This document shows positions 29,821 through 39,621 of a stretch of DNA of 64,000 nucleotides, in pieces. Source of the DNA: Actinokineospora baliensis. GTDB lineage: Bacteria > Actinomycetota > Actinomycetes > Mycobacteriales > Pseudonocardiaceae. The DNA is taken from positions 7,552,001 to 7,616,000 of the forward strand of contig NZ_JAFBCK010000001.1 of the NCBI RefSeq assembly GCF_016907695.1, given 5' to 3'. The notes under the pieces were generated by a model. The model was given only the letters and a program-made list of their open reading frames with translations. It did not search any database and was not told the DNA's origin. Position numbers and translations under genes: made by a program. Numbering within the stretch: the first letter of the stretch is position 1; every line of letters starts with the position of its first letter.

Positions 29821-30309
29821 CTATTTTTCCGCGGCCGGGATGATGGTCGGCAGCTTGGTCCTGCGGAAGGCGACCGCCTCGGCCGCGGCAGCGACGAGCA
29901 CCACAGCCACCATCGTGATACCGAGCGACTCGGCGTGCAACGCGTCGACCCCGCGCAGGGCCGTCATCACCAGCATCAGGACCAGCAACTTGCCGACGAA
30001 ACCGCCCAGCGAGGCCGCCATGCCTATGTGCGGCCCCAGGTGCGCGGTCTTGCGCATGAGCAGCAGCGTGAGCAACGAAGAAGCCGCCGCGAGCAGACCA
30101 CCGACCAGCGCGCCCCACAGCCCGGGCGCCCCGTTGATCAACGCGAACACCACGGCGCCCACCGCGATCGTGGCCAGCGACGGCCACAGCGCGTAGCGGA
30201 ACATGGCGTTGGCCAGTGTCAGCAGGGACTTGGCGTGCGGATCGATCTCGGGCGCCGGGGCCGCCTCCGCCGCGTCCCGGTCCTCGGTGTCCTGGATGTG
30301 CTCGCTCAT
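29821..30309 (-). CDS. AtpI-like membrane protein
   Basis: Four-helix membrane protein of 162 aa in the position of atpI (Rv1303-like), proposed in other bacteria to aid c-ring assembly or cation supply to ATP synthase. A charged N-terminus of about 30 residues precedes the helices; GGFVGKLLVLMLVMTALRG is the third. The start ATG 30309 overlaps the wecA stop by four bases, so the two are translationally coupled. The protein ends 236 bases before atpB. Confidence 0.85.
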   Translation of the reverse strand: MSEHIQDTEDRDAAEAAPAPEIDPHAKSLLTLANAMFRYALWPSLATIAVGAVVFALINGAPGLWGALVGGLLAAASSLLTLLLMRKTAHLGPHIGMAASLGGFVGKLLVLMLVMTALRGVDALHAESLGITMVAVVLVAAAAEAVAFRRTKLPTIIPAAEK

Positions 30310-31460
30310 CGTGACCTCAGTCTAGGGATGGCGGAGATGATCACCGCGACCAGGACGCCGACGCCGACCACCCAGACCACCGCGGACACGTCGTAGATGG
30401 TCACCGCGACCGCGCCGAAGGCGAGCAGGCAGGCCCACAAGTAGATCAACAGCACCGCGCGGCGCTGCGAGTGGCCGATCTCCAGCAGCCGGTGGTGCAG
30501 GTGCATCTTGTCCGCGGAGAACGGGCTGACCCCGCGCCTGGTGCGGCGGATCACGGCGAGCAGCAGGTCCAGCACCGGGATGAACAGCACAGCGGCCACG
30601 ATCAGCAGCGGCGAGAACAGCGCGATCGCGTCCGACAGGCCCCAGATCGGCGGGTTGGCCCGACCCGACGCGGTGGTGCTGGCGGCGGCGAGCATCAGGC
30701 CGATGAGCATCGAGCCGGAGTCGCCCATGAACAGCCGCGCGGGCTGGAAGTTGTGCGGCAGGAAGCCGAGGCACGCGCCCGCCAGCGTCGCGGCGATCAG
30801 CGCGGGCGAGTAGGTGCCGACGTCGCCGCCGGAGAGGTCGAGCAGGTGCAGGGCGAACACCGCGGTCGCGGCGGCGGCGATCATGCCGACGCCCGCGGCG
30901 AGGCCGTCGAGGCCATCGATGAAGTTGATCGCGTTGATCAGGGTGACCGCGAGCAGGATGGCCAGCAGGCCGCCCTGGTTCTGGTCGAGGATCAGCACCG
31001 AGCCGAACCCGTCGGCGTCACCGCCCCACGGCACCCACAGCACCACCCACTGGATCCCGTACAGCACCAGGATCCCGGCGCAGGTGATCTGGCCCGCGAG
31101 CTTGGTCAGCGAGTCCAGCTCGAACCGGTCGTCGAGCATTCCGATCAGCACGATGATGCCGCCGCCGATGAGCACCGCGGTCGGGTCGAACGAGTAGTCG
31201 AAGGCCCGGCGCAGCACGGGGAGCTGGTGGGCCAGCAGCATCCCGCCGCACACACCCAGGTACATGCCGAGGCCGCCGAGGCGGGGCATGGGGACCACGT
31301 GCACGTCGCGCTGGCGCGGGTAGGCCACCGCGCCGAATCTGATCGCGAAGAGGCGGACCAAACCGGTGAGCAGGAAGGTCAACACCGCGGTGACCAGACC
31401 GACCAGGAGGTACTCGCGGACCGGCAGGCCCGCTGGAGCGAAGTCGCCCGTGGGGTTCAC
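30306..31460 (-). CDS. wecA: MraY/WecA-family glycosyl-1-phosphate transferase
   Basis: Polytopic membrane enzyme, 384 aa and about eleven helices, transferring a sugar-1-phosphate (GlcNAc-1-P in the Rv1302 homologue) to a polyprenyl phosphate at the inner face. This starts the linker that joins cell-wall polysaccharide to peptidoglycan. The catalytic acidic motifs are GMLDDRFELD and NFIDGLDGLAAG, and the C-terminal loop HLHHRLLEIGHSQRR is the carbohydrate-recognition segment. GTG 31460 begins MNPTGDFAPAG. It is coupled to atpI downstream. Confidence 0.92.
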   Translation of the reverse strand: MNPTGDFAPAGLPVREYLLVGLVTAVLTFLLTGLVRLFAIRFGAVAYPRQRDVHVVPMPRLGGLGMYLGVCGGMLLAHQLPVLRRAFDYSFDPTAVLIGGGIIVLIGMLDDRFELDSLTKLAGQITCAGILVLYGIQWVVLWVPWGGDADGFGSVLILDQNQGGLLAILLAVTLINAINFIDGLDGLAAGVGMIAAAATAVFALHLLDLSGGDVGTYSPALIAATLAGACLGFLPHNFQPARLFMGDSGSMLIGLMLAAASTTASGRANPPIWGLSDAIALFSPLLIVAAVLFIPVLDLLLAVIRRTRRGVSPFSADKMHLHHRLLEIGHSQRRAVLLIYLWACLLAFGAVAVTIYDVSAVVWVVGVGVLVAVIISAIPRLRSR

Positions 31461-31572
31461 GCGCGGTCGCTGCTGGTGATCGGGGCGGACTGCGGGCGCA
31501 CGGCGGGTCGGCTCTCCTGGTCGGACTCGGGTTCGCGGGTTGCTCTGCTGCGGTCGATCGGCACCTGCGGCG

Positions 31573-32220
31573 CTACCTTGCGGTGCGGACCTCGGTGCCC
31601 AGCGCTTCGCGGACCGCGGCCACGCTGACCGCGCCCTCGCGCAGCACCAGGGGTTCGTCGCCGGTGAGGTCCACGATCGTGGACGGAACCGGGTCGCCGG
31701 ACGGGCCGCCGTCGAGGTAGATCCCGACCAGGTCGCCGAACTGGTCCACGGCCTCCTGGGCGGTGGACGCGGGCGGCTGCCCGGAGCGGTTGGCGCTGGA
31801 GACGGCCATCGGCCCGACCTCGCGCAGCAGCTCGATGGCCACCGGGTGCAGCGGCATCCGCAGCATCACGGTACCCCCGGTGTTGCCGAGGTCCCAGTTC
31901 AGCGACGGCGCGTGCGGCAGCACGATCGACAGGTCACCCGGCCAGAACGCCTCGACCAGGGTGCGCGCGGTGTGCGGCACCGACAGCACCAGGCCGTCGA
32001 TGGTGGTCCACGAGCCGACGAGCACCCCGACCGGCATGTCCGGGCCGCGGTTCTTGGCCGCGAGCAGACCGGCCACCGCGGTCGAGGAGAAGGCGTCGCA
32101 CCCGATGCCGTACACGGTGTCGGTCGGGATCACCACGAGCCTGCCGGAGCGGACCGCGCTGGCGGCGGCACCGAGGCCGTCCTCGCGCTGACCGCGTTCA
32201 CCACAGTCGAAGACCGTCAC
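31573..32220 (-). CDS. L-threonylcarbamoyladenylate synthase (Sua5/YrdC family)
   Basis: Makes threonylcarbamoyl-AMP from threonine, bicarbonate and ATP, the first step of the t6A37 modification in ANN-decoding tRNAs. The 215-residue YrdC domain has PTDTVYGIGCDAF near the N-terminus and PMAVSSANRSGQPP near the ATP site; no Sua5 C-terminal domain is present. GTG 32220 fits the Rv1301 N-terminus, but a GTG at 32268 is also open. It sits in the conserved prmC-to-wecA interval, although two extra genes have been inserted before prmC here. Confidence 0.9.
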   Translation of the reverse strand: MTVFDCGERGQREDGLGAAASAVRSGRLVVIPTDTVYGIGCDAFSSTAVAGLLAAKNRGPDMPVGVLVGSWTTIDGLVLSVPHTARTLVEAFWPGDLSIVLPHAPSLNWDLGNTGGTVMLRMPLHPVAIELLREVGPMAVSSANRSGQPPASTAQEAVDQFGDLVGIYLDGGPSGDPVPSTIVDLTGDEPLVLREGAVSVAAVREALGTEVRTAR

Positions 32221-32287
32221 CCGCGCGAGCCTAGCGGTGTCCGACTCCGCCGCGTCAGGCAGATCCACCGGTGGATCACCCCGGCGC

Positions 32288-33109
32288 TCAGGTGCCGGGG
32301 CGGGTGATCCGGTCGGCCAGGCCCGCCGCGCGCTCCTGCCACGCCTGCCGTCGGAAGTGGACGACGATCAGGTAGAGCAACCCGCTCCCGGCCACGATGC
32401 CCGCGATGACGACCAGGACGCTGCCGATGACCCCGCCCACGGCGACGAGCGTGATGCCCAGCGACACCGCCAGCACGGCCAGGCTGACCGCGATGCCCTC
32501 CGGGCGCCACTGCCACTTCCGTCCGGATCGGACCTCGGCGAGCAGGCGTTCGGCTCCCCTGCGCAGTTCGTGGTCCTCGACGTCGAGTTCGAGGATGCGC
32601 ATCGCGGCGTGTTCGCACTGGTGCAACTGGACTTCGCTGGTGATGACGAGCACCTCGTCGTCGGTGGCCGAGCGGACCTGGTCGCCGACGGAGGCCCAGG
32701 TGCTGGCGAGGTAGTAGCGCAGCACCGGGTTCGCGCTGTCGCCGAAGCGGCGCTCCAACTCCTGGGCCGCACCCTCGGCGGCGCGCCCGGCGACCATCGC
32801 CTGCGAGAGGCCGAGCACGGCGAGCACGTTGTCCGGTTCGAGCGCCGCGGCGGCCTGGTAGTGCTGCGCCGCGGTGCGCCATCGGCCCCTGGCGAGCAGC
32901 ACGTCGCCGATGCCCACCTGGTCCATCGGGTGCGCGCGCAGAGCGGCCGCCTGCTCGAAACCCGCGACGGCCTCGTCGAGCCGTCCGGCGAGCAGCGCGG
33001 TGCGCGCCGCGGCGGCGAACTGCCGGGCGGCGAGCGACTCGGTGGCACCGTCGTCGCTGTCGGTCACCAGCCGCCACTTGGCGGTGATGTCCTGCCATGT
33101 GCGAAGCAT
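32288..33109 (-). CDS. TPR protein with C-terminal membrane hairpin
   Basis: Protein of 273 aa. Helical repeats occupy about 25-185 (LLAGRLDEAVAGFEQAAALR and the next copy GRWRTAAQHYQAAAALEPDN are clear TPR units). A basic segment is followed by two membrane helices (AVSLAVLAVSLGITLVAVGG and GSVLVVIAGIVAGSGLLYLI), ending in a basic tail. It probably docks a protein partner at the cytoplasmic face; the partner is unknown. ATG 33109 is divergent from the next gene. This gene and its two rightward neighbours interrupt the usual prmC-tsaC adjacency. Confidence 0.75.
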   Translation of the reverse strand: MLRTWQDITAKWRLVTDSDDGATESLAARQFAAAARTALLAGRLDEAVAGFEQAAALRAHPMDQVGIGDVLLARGRWRTAAQHYQAAAALEPDNVLAVLGLSQAMVAGRAAEGAAQELERRFGDSANPVLRYYLASTWASVGDQVRSATDDEVLVITSEVQLHQCEHAAMRILELDVEDHELRRGAERLLAEVRSGRKWQWRPEGIAVSLAVLAVSLGITLVAVGGVIGSVLVVIAGIVAGSGLLYLIVVHFRRQAWQERAAGLADRITRPGT

Positions 33110-33185
33110 TGGATCACCCAGGTGCGCACGCTACCCTCAGTACGCCATACCGGGGGTCCGCCCTACCGAACGCGCCAGGGGAGCG

Positions 33186-33866
33186 ATCACGACCAGTCAT
33201 CGGCATCGGGGACACCGGGCTCGGCGGGGGTACCAGCTGAGCTCGCGCTGGCTGGCGTCCTCACTCGTGGTGGCCTACGCGGCGGTGAGCGCGGCGGTCG
33301 GCGCGGTGCTGCTGGTCAGCCCCAAGGAACCGCAGGTCCAGGCCTATCCGGTGTACATATACACCGAGGCGCCCACGCCGCCCGCGGCCTCGTCCACCAC
33401 CGGCCCGCCCTCGCCGGTCGCGATGCCGATCCCGGAGGGCTACCAGCGGGTCGCCGGGCCCGGCGGCCTGATCACCACGGTCCCCAACGGCTGGAACATC
33501 ACCCGGTCGACCGGTCCCGGCGCGATGCAGGCCACCGACCCGGCCGACCCCACCCGCTACGTCCGCTACGGCGGTGCCCCCGCGTCCGCGCAGGACCTGG
33601 TCGACGCGCACGTGGACTACGAACTCCGCTTCGCCGAGGCGCACAGCGGCTTCAAGCGCCTGAGCCTCGGCACCACCACGTACCACGACGTGCAGGCCCT
33701 GGACTGGGAGTTCGAGCACGACTCCGCGGTGGGCAGGCGCCGGGCGCACTCGATGTACTGGCGGGTCGGCGGCACCGAGTACTTCCTCTACGCCAGCGCC
33801 CCCGCCGCGCGCTGGTCGGAGACCTCGCCGATCTACAACACCATGGTCGACAACACCAGTCCGTGA
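33186..33866 (+). CDS. Membrane-anchored hypothetical protein, start uncertain
   Basis: Protein with one membrane helix (SLVVAYAAVSAAVGAVLLVS), a proline/serine/threonine-rich extracellular stretch and a C-terminal domain of about 150 residues that I do not recognise (RVAGPGGLITTVPNGWNITR to the end). It is probably exported and anchored. The start is a problem: between GTG 33097, which overlaps the divergent gene, and GTG 33267, inside the membrane helix, no ATG, GTG or TTG is in frame. An ATC-ACG-ACC (would read MTT) stands just after AGGGGAG at 33177-33183, so I place the start at 33186 as a non-canonical codon; ATG 33088 is the alternative. Confidence 0.6.
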   Translation: MTTSHRHRGHRARRGYQLSSRWLASSLVVAYAAVSAAVGAVLLVSPKEPQVQAYPVYIYTEAPTPPAASSTTGPPSPVAMPIPEGYQRVAGPGGLITTVPNGWNITRSTGPGAMQATDPADPTRYVRYGGAPASAQDLVDAHVDYELRFAEAHSGFKRLSLGTTTYHDVQALDWEFEHDSAVGRRRAHSMYWRVGGTEYFLYASAPAARWSETSPIYNTMVDNTSP

Positions 33867-33973
33867 GCCTCCCCCGGAATTCACCCGTCGGCGGTCGATC
33901 TCCACTGACCGTGAACACACCGCCCCGCGATCGCCCGGTCGAGTGGGCATCGCTTGCGCGGGAGGACAACTCG

Positions 33974-34402
33974 GTGAAAGCGGTTCGGATCTGCGTCGCG
34001 GCGGCTTTGCTCGGTGCGGTGGTCTGGCTCGGTTTGGTCGGCGCACCCGCGGTGGATGAGGCGCGGTTCCGGGCCGAGTTGCGCGAGGAGGGCACCCGGT
34101 ACACCGCGCGGGTGGTGGAGGCCGGGTTCGTCCGCGCTGACGGCGCGTTGCGGGAGGTGGTCGTCACCGGCCCGTTCGGCGACCTGGTTGGGATCGATCT
34201 GGCGGAGAGTTCGACCGCTGTCCACTCCGTCGGTGACGAGCTGCGGGTGGTGGTCCCGGCGGTGCGCTACCACCGCGGGTTGCCCGAGGACGTGGTCGAC
34301 CGGTCGGCTGTGTCCTACGTGCTGGCTCGGATCGCGTTCCCCGGCACGACCACCGTGGTCCTGGTCGGCGCGCTGCTGTTCACCCGACGCGCGCGGCCGT
34401 AG
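33974..34402 (+). CDS. Small two-span membrane protein, 142 aa
   Basis: Hypothetical protein with an N-terminal membrane helix ([18 protein letters not shown]), an extracytoplasmic domain of about 85 residues ([20 protein letters not shown] onward, DUF3592-like in style) and a C-terminal helix ([13 protein letters not shown]). GTG 33974 is chosen because GGGAGGA lies nine bases upstream; frames open further upstream lack coding character. Its last 23 bases overlap the end of prmC on the other strand. Confidence 0.65.
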   Translation: MKAVRICVAAALLGAVVWLGLVGAPAVDEARFRAELREEGTRYTARVVEAGFVRADGALREVVVTGPFGDLVGIDLAESSTAVHSVGDELRVVVPAVRYHRGLPEDVVDRSAVSYVLARIAFPGTTTVVLVGALLFTRRARP

Positions 34403-35243
34403 CGAAGCGGGGGCGGCCTGCCAGGTCCACATGGGACTCCACTGTGGACAGTACGCGCCTGGCGCCGAGCAGGGCCGGGACAGACTCGCCGTGGGTGTCG
34501 TCGTGCTCGATCGCCAGGTGGCCGCCAGGGCGCAGGAGGCGGGCGGCGAGGGACACGACGGAGCGGATCACGGTGAGACCGTCCGGTCCGGAGAAGACCG
34601 CGTGCGCGGGGTCGTGCGCGGCGACCTCGGGCGGGACCTCGGTGCCGTCGGGGACGTAGGGCGGGTTGCACAGCACCAGGTCCACCTGTCCGTCCAATTC
34701 GGACAGAAGGCCCGGCTCGGTGACATCCCCGTGGTGGAGCCGGATCCCGGTGTCGCCCGCGGTCACCCTGGCATCGGCGTTGCGCCGGGCCCAGGCCAGA
34801 GCGGACAGGTCCACGTCCACCGCGTGCACCACGGCGTCCGGCCTTGCCTGCGCGACCGCGAGGGCCAGCACCCCGGAACCCGTGCACAGGTCCACGACCA
34901 CCGGCGAGTGCACGCCCTCCAACGCCGCCAGCGCCCAGGCGAACAACAACTCCGTCTCCGGGCGGGGAACGAACACGCCCGGTCCGACCGAGACCTCGAT
35001 CGCCCCCATCGCGACCGTGCCCGTCAAGTGCTGCAACGGTTCCCGCGCCGCGCGGCGGCGGACCAGACCGGCCAGCTCGTCGACCTGCTCGGACGACACC
35101 AGCGGCACCAGCACCAGTCGACCCCGCTCGACCCCCAGCACGTGCGACGCCAAGAGCTCGGCGTCGGTGCGCGGCGAGTCGACACCCGCGGCGGTCAGGA
35201 TGCGTTCGGCGTCGCGGATGGCGAGGCGGAGGGGGTGGCGCAC
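34380..35243 (-). CDS. prmC: Release factor N5-glutamine methyltransferase
   Basis: Methylates the glutamine of the GGQ motif of release factors, using S-adenosylmethionine. The 287-residue protein has the N-terminal helical domain that recognises the factor and a Rossmann domain with motif [17 protein letters not shown] and the diagnostic NPPY ([16 protein letters not shown]). The GTG start is one base after the prfA stop, so it is co-transcribed with its substrate gene, as in most bacteria. Confidence 0.95.
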   Translation of the reverse strand: MRHPLRLAIRDAERILTAAGVDSPRTDAELLASHVLGVERGRLVLVPLVSSEQVDELAGLVRRRAAREPLQHLTGTVAMGAIEVSVGPGVFVPRPETELLFAWALAALEGVHSPVVVDLCTGSGVLALAVAQARPDAVVHAVDVDLSALAWARRNADARVTAGDTGIRLHHGDVTEPGLLSELDGQVDLVLCNPPYVPDGTEVPPEVAAHDPAHAVFSGPDGLTVIRSVVSLAARLLRPGGHLAIEHDDTHGESVPALLGARRVLSTVESHVDLAGRPRFATAARVG

Positions 35244-35244
35244 G

Positions 35245-36321
35245 TCAGCCCGCCGAACTCGCCAGGCGCTCGGTGCGGTCGGCCTCGGCCAAGGCGTCGA
35301 GCACCCCGTCGAGGTCGCCGTCGAGGACGGCCTCGAGGTTGTGCGCCTTGTAGCCGACGCGGTGGTCGGAGATGCGGTTCTCCGGGAAGTTGTAGGTGCG
35401 CACCCGCTCCGACCGGTCGACCGTGCGGATCTGGCTGCGGCGCGCGTCGGAGGCCTGCTTGGCAGCCTCCTCCTCGGCGGCGGCGAGCAGGCGGGCGCGC
35501 AGGACCTGCATCGCGCGGGCCTTGTTCTGCAGCTGCGAGCGCTCGTTCTGGCAGGACACCACGATCCCGGTCGGCAGGTGCGTGATGCGCACCGCCGAGT
35601 CGGTCGTGTTGACGCTCTGGCCGCCCTTGCCCGACGAGCGGTACACGTCCACCCGCAGGTCCTTGTCCGGGATCTCGGCGAAGTCCTCGGCGTCCTCGAT
35701 CTCGGGCACGACCAGCACGCCCGCGGCCGAGGTGTGGATGCGGCCCTGCGACTCCGTGACCGGCACCCGCTGCACCCGGTGCACGCCGCCCTCGAACTTC
35801 AGCCTGGCCCACACGCCGTCGGGGTCGGTGCCCTTGCTCTTGATGGCGACCGTGACGTCCTTGTAGCCGCCCAGGTCCGACTCGGTGCCGTCGAGGACCT
35901 CGGCCTTCCAGCCGTGCCGCTCGGCGTAGCGCAGGTACATCCGCAGCAGGTCGCCCGCGAACAGCGCGGACTCCTCGCCGCCCTCGCCGGACTTGACCTC
36001 CAGCAGCACGTCGGCGCTGTCGTGCGGGTCGCGCGGCAGCAGCAGCTCGGTGAGCTTGGTCTCCAGCACGGGGATCCGCGCGGCCAACTCCTCGGCCTCG
36101 GCGGCGAACGCGGCGTCCTCGTCGGCCAGCTCCCTGGCCGCCTCGAGGTCGGCGCGCGCGGTGTCGAGCTCGCGGGCGGCCTTGACCACCGCGGACAGCT
36201 CGGCGTAGCGGCGGCCCAGCTTGCGGGCCCGGTCCTGGTCGGCGTGCACCGCCGGGTCGGCGAGCGCGGTCTCCAACTCGGCGTACTCGGTGCGCAGCTG
36301 GCTCAGCGATCCGGCGTCCAC
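35245..36321 (-). CDS. prfA: Peptide chain release factor 1
   Basis: Reads UAA and UAG stop codons and triggers peptide release. The 358 aa include the coiled-coil domain 1, the codon-recognition loop with P-V-T ([18 protein letters not shown]) and the peptidyl-hydrolase loop [13 protein letters not shown], whose Gln is the PrmC substrate. GTG 36321 is the start. It lies 82 bases after rpmE and is coupled to prmC. Confidence 0.97.
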   Translation of the reverse strand: MDAGSLSQLRTEYAELETALADPAVHADQDRARKLGRRYAELSAVVKAARELDTARADLEAARELADEDAAFAAEAEELAARIPVLETKLTELLLPRDPHDSADVLLEVKSGEGGEESALFAGDLLRMYLRYAERHGWKAEVLDGTESDLGGYKDVTVAIKSKGTDPDGVWARLKFEGGVHRVQRVPVTESQGRIHTSAAGVLVVPEIEDAEDFAEIPDKDLRVDVYRSSGKGGQSVNTTDSAVRITHLPTGIVVSCQNERSQLQNKARAMQVLRARLLAAAEEEAAKQASDARRSQIRTVDRSERVRTYNFPENRISDHRVGYKAHNLEAVLDGDLDGVLDALAEADRTERLASSAG

Positions 36322-36403
36322 TCCGGCGTCTCCTGTCGTGCGGTGGGACGGGCCACATGCGAACGGCGCCCACCCGAGTCCCGGGCGGGCGCCGTGAGCG
36401 TGG

Positions 36404-36625
36404 CTACTTGGCGGTCTTGGTCCGCTTGCCGTAGCGGGCCTCGAACCGCGCGACCCGGCCGCCGGTGTCGAGGATCTTCTGCTTGCCGGTGTAGAACGGG
36501 TGGCAGGCGGAGCAGACCTCGACGAAGATGCTGCCGGTGGTCTTGGTGCTGCGGGTGGTGAAGCTGTTCCCGCAACCGCACGTCACGTCGGTGCTGACGT
36601 ACTCGGGGTGGATGCCGTTCTTCAC
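36404..36625 (-). CDS. rpmE: 50S ribosomal protein L31, zinc-binding form
   Basis: Large-subunit ribosomal protein of 73 aa. It has the CxC and CxxC zinc ligands (CGCGNSF and CSACHPFY), marking the C+ form that is normally replaced by a zinc-free paralogue in zinc starvation. GTG 36625 has GAGAGG about eight bases upstream. It stands between rho and prfA, as in mycobacteria, but an unrelated membrane protein gene on the opposite strand now separates it from rho. Confidence 0.97.
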   Translation of the reverse strand: MKNGIHPEYVSTDVTCGCGNSFTTRSTKTTGSIFVEVCSACHPFYTGKQKILDTGGRVARFEARYGKRTKTAK

Positions 36626-36851
36626 GGTGGTCGCCTCTCGGTGGAAATGGCCGCCGGGTCCCCTGAGCTGGGGTGAACCGGAGCCGGACTCGACCTGACA
36701 GTCTGCCAGACGCGCTGACGACCCGTACAACGCGGGCCACGGTCGGGCTATTCCACCGCTCGTCGCGCCACACCGCCCACCCGTCGCGGCCCCGGGCCCG
36801 CTCGCCGATGGCCACCTGGGGGAATCGCCAGGTCGGACGGAGAATCGACGG

Positions 36852-37226
36852 GTGCTCCGGGCCCTGGGCAGACCGCTGTCGCCGGTGGCGTGGCTGGCGG
36901 TCCCCGTGCTGTTCACCCTGGCCGTGCTCGGTCTGACCGCGCTCGGCGGGCTCCTGCTGGGCGCCTCCTGGACGGTCAGCCTCTCCAGCGGCCTCCTCGG
37001 CGCCGCCGCGGGCCTGACCGTGGTCCTGGCCCCCTCGGTGACGTGGTGGTCCAACACGCAGCGGACGCTGCTGGCGCTGCCCTACCCCGCCGCCGTCTTC
37101 TGCGCGGGCCTGGCCCTCCACGGCATCACCGTCCCCACCGGCCTCGCCGTCAGCATCGGCGTCCCCGCGGCCGTCGTCCTCATCGCCACGGCGACCGAGT
37201 CACCGCGAGCCTCGGGAACCCGCTGA
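36852..37226 (+). CDS. Small polytopic membrane protein, 124 aa
   Basis: Hypothetical protein with four predicted membrane helices ([55 protein letters not shown] and [18 protein letters not shown]). GTG 36852 is the start; the ribosome site is weak. No family is recognised. It is divergent from rpmE (226 bases, in which no other gene was seen) and convergent with rho. Confidence 0.65.
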   Translation: MLRALGRPLSPVAWLAVPVLFTLAVLGLTALGGLLLGASWTVSLSSGLLGAAAGLTVVLAPSVTWWSNTQRTLLALPYPAAVFCAGLALHGITVPTGLAVSIGVPAAVVLIATATESPRASGTR

Positions 37227-37232
37227 ACGCAC

Positions 37233-37269
37233 CGAGTCCCCGCGCGCCACAGGCGCACGGGGACTCGGG
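37233..37269. terminator. Hairpin terminator downstream of rho
   Basis: CCGAGTCCCCG (37233-37243) pairs perfectly with CGGGGACTCGG (37259-37269) around a 15-base loop, between the convergent membrane protein and rho stops. Confidence 0.65.
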
Positions 37270-37289
37270 GTCACCTGGAGCGGGGACGA

Positions 37290-39311
37290 CTAGTCGTCGT
37301 TGCCGCCGGGGGTGGTTTTGGCCACCTGCATGAGGAACTCGATGTTGGTGCGGGACTTGCGCAGCCGGTCGAGCAGGAGCTCGATGGCGGCTTGGCTGTC
37401 GAGGGCGTGCAGCACCCGGCGCAGCTTCACCGTGACCGCCAGCTCGTCCGGCGAGAGCAGCAGCTCCTCCTTGCGGGTGCCGGACGGGTCGACGTCGACC
37501 GCGGGGAAGATGCGCTTGTCGGCGATCTTGCGGTCGAGCTTGAGCTCGGCGTTGCCGGTGCCCTTGAACTCCTCGAAGATCACCGTGTCACCGGCGGAAC
37601 CGGTCTCCACCAGCGCGGTGGCGAAGATGGTCAGCGACCCGCCACCCTCGATGTTGCGGGCGGCGCCGAGGAAGCGCTTGGGCGGGAACAGCGCCGTCGA
37701 GTCGACACCACCGGAGAGGATCCGGCCGGACGCCGGGGCCGCGAGGTTGTACGCGCGGCCGAGGCGGGTGATCGAGTCGAGCAGCACCACCACGTCGTGG
37801 CCCATCTCCACCAGGCGCTTGGCGCGCTCGATGGACAGCTCCGCGACGGTGGTGTGGTCGCCGGGCGGCCGGTCGAAGGTGGAGGCGATGACCTCACCCT
37901 TGACCGAGCGCTGCATGTCGGTGACCTCTTCCGGGCGCTCGTCGACGAGCACCACCATGAGGTAGACCTCGGGGTTGTTGGTGGTGATCGCGTTGGCGAT
38001 CGCCTGCAGCACCGAGGTCTTGCCCGCCTTGGGCGGGGACACGATGAGCGCGCGCTGCCCCTTGCCCACCGGCATCACCAGGTCGATGACGCGGGTGGTG
38101 AGGATGTGCGACTCGGTCTCCAGGCGCAACCGCTCGTTCGGGTAGAGCGGGGTGAGCTTGGTGAACTCGGGCCGGTTGCGCGCGGCGTCCGGCTCGAGAC
38201 CGTTGATCGACTCCACCCGGACCAGCGGGTTGAACTTCTGCCGCTGCTGCTCGCCCTCACGCGGCTGGCGGACCAGGCCGGTGATCGCGTCACCCCGGCG
38301 CAGCCCGTACTTGCGCACCAGCGACAGCGAGACGTAGACGTCGTTGGAGCCAGCGAGGTAGCCGGAGGTGCGCACGAAGGCGTAGTTCTCCAGCACGTCG
38401 AGCACGCCCGCGACCGGGAGCAGGACGTCGTCGTCGCGGACCTCGGTGTCGTTCTGGCCGCCACCGCCGGTCGTGCCCTCGGCGCGGCCGCCGCGGCGGC
38501 GGCGGTCGCGGAAGCGGCGACCGCGGCGACCGCCGCGCTCGTCGTCGTCCTCGTCGTCGCCGATCGGGCGGTTGTCCTGCCGGTCGGACTGGCGGCCCTC
38601 GGACTGCCGGTCCTGCCGGTCTTGGCGGTCCTGCCGATCGGGCCGGTCCTGCCGGTCGGGCCGGTCCTGCCGGTCGCCGCGCTCACCGCGGTCGGAGCGC
38701 TCACCGCGGTCGGACCGGTCGGACCGGTTGCGGTCGCGGCGGTCTCCCCGCTCACCCCGCTCACCGCGGTCGCGGCGGTCCTGCCTGGTGTCGTCGCGGG
38801 ATTCGGTCCGCCTCGGCTGCTCGGCCTGCACCGGGGCGGCCGCCTGCTCGGCGGGCGCCTGGGTCGCGGGGGCGGTGCTCGGCGCGGCCGCTGCGGCCTG
38901 CTCCGGGCTGCCCGCGGCGCGGCTGGAACCGCGGCGGCGGCGGTTGTCCCGGCCCCCTTCGCCCTGGCGGGGTGCCTCCGGCGCGGCGGTCTCGACCGCG
39001 GCGGCCGGTGCGGGCGCCACCTCGGTGCGCTCCGCCTTGGCCGCCCGCTTGGGCTTGACCTCGGCGGTGTCGGTGCCGTTGAGCGGCAGCTGCTGGGCGG
39101 TTCCGCCCGAACCGCCGCCCTGCCGCTCCTTGATGGCAGCGATGAGGTCGCCCTTGCGCATCCCCGTCGTTCCGGTGATCCCCAGTTGACCCGCGAGCTC
39201 ACGCAGTTCGGCGAGGACCATGCCGGACAGCCCCGCCCTGCGCCGGGGCGCGGCCCCGTTGGCCTGCGCCTTGGCGGCCGGGTCGCTGCTCAGTAGATCG
39301 GTATTGCTCAC
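37290..39311 (-). CDS. rho: Transcription termination factor Rho, actinobacterial long form
   Basis: Hexameric RNA-dependent ATPase that ends transcription and suppresses antisense RNA. The 673 aa comprise a Rho_N SAP-like domain (about 28-70), a basic/acidic insertion of about 200 residues rich in Arg, Asp, Gly and Gln, the cold-shock RNA-binding domain, and the ATPase core with Walker A SPPKAGKTS and Walker B DVVVLLDSITR. The insertion is a family trait of actinobacteria and binds structured, GC-rich RNA. GTG 39311 has AGGAAGG about seven bases upstream. A promoter candidate about 310 bases upstream implies a long leader, as expected for autoregulated rho genes. Confidence 0.96.
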   Translation of the reverse strand: MSNTDLLSSDPAAKAQANGAAPRRRAGLSGMVLAELRELAGQLGITGTTGMRKGDLIAAIKERQGGGSGGTAQQLPLNGTDTAEVKPKRAAKAERTEVAPAPAAAVETAAPEAPRQGEGGRDNRRRRGSSRAAGSPEQAAAAAPSTAPATQAPAEQAAAPVQAEQPRRTESRDDTRQDRRDRGERGERGDRRDRNRSDRSDRGERSDRGERGDRQDRPDRQDRPDRQDRQDRQDRQSEGRQSDRQDNRPIGDDEDDDERGGRRGRRFRDRRRRGGRAEGTTGGGGQNDTEVRDDDVLLPVAGVLDVLENYAFVRTSGYLAGSNDVYVSLSLVRKYGLRRGDAITGLVRQPREGEQQRQKFNPLVRVESINGLEPDAARNRPEFTKLTPLYPNERLRLETESHILTTRVIDLVMPVGKGQRALIVSPPKAGKTSVLQAIANAITTNNPEVYLMVVLVDERPEEVTDMQRSVKGEVIASTFDRPPGDHTTVAELSIERAKRLVEMGHDVVVLLDSITRLGRAYNLAAPASGRILSGGVDSTALFPPKRFLGAARNIEGGGSLTIFATALVETGSAGDTVIFEEFKGTGNAELKLDRKIADKRIFPAVDVDPSGTRKEELLLSPDELAVTVKLRRVLHALDSQAAIELLLDRLRKSRTNIEFLMQVAKTTPGGNDD
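38570..38795. repeat. Degenerate tandem repeat inside rho (Arg/Asp-rich insertion)
   Basis: The DNA is built from short repeated blocks such as CGGTCCTGC and CACCGCGGTCGGAGCG, encoding repeats of DRQ, DRP, DRGER and DRSDR. It is a likely site of length change by slippage, while remaining in frame with rho. Confidence 0.75.
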
Positions 39312-39621
39312 ACATGTCCTTCCTGACCGGTCCCCGCCTCCTACGTGGACCAGCGGACCGCCGTGTCGTCGGAACGCGAGACGGCGTATCTCCCCTGCGC
39401 CGAACTCCCGCGCCAAAAGTGGCCACGGGTCCGGGCCAACCGCGCGAACGCGGTCGCCGAAACAGGGAGCTGTTGGCCACCGCGGCCATCGGGTATCTGC
39501 GAGCCCGACTCGGACCTTGAACTCAGGACAGAGCCGATACCCCGGCAGATGATGCGACCCGGGGAAAGAACTCCCCGAGAACTGCACCGGCGCCCGTGCG
39601 CGCGGTGACTGAACGCCCCCG

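Noticed and set aside
36626..37121. Upstream extension of the rpmE frame
   Set aside because: L31 is complete from GTG 36625; upstream codons show no homology and overlap a convergent membrane gene.
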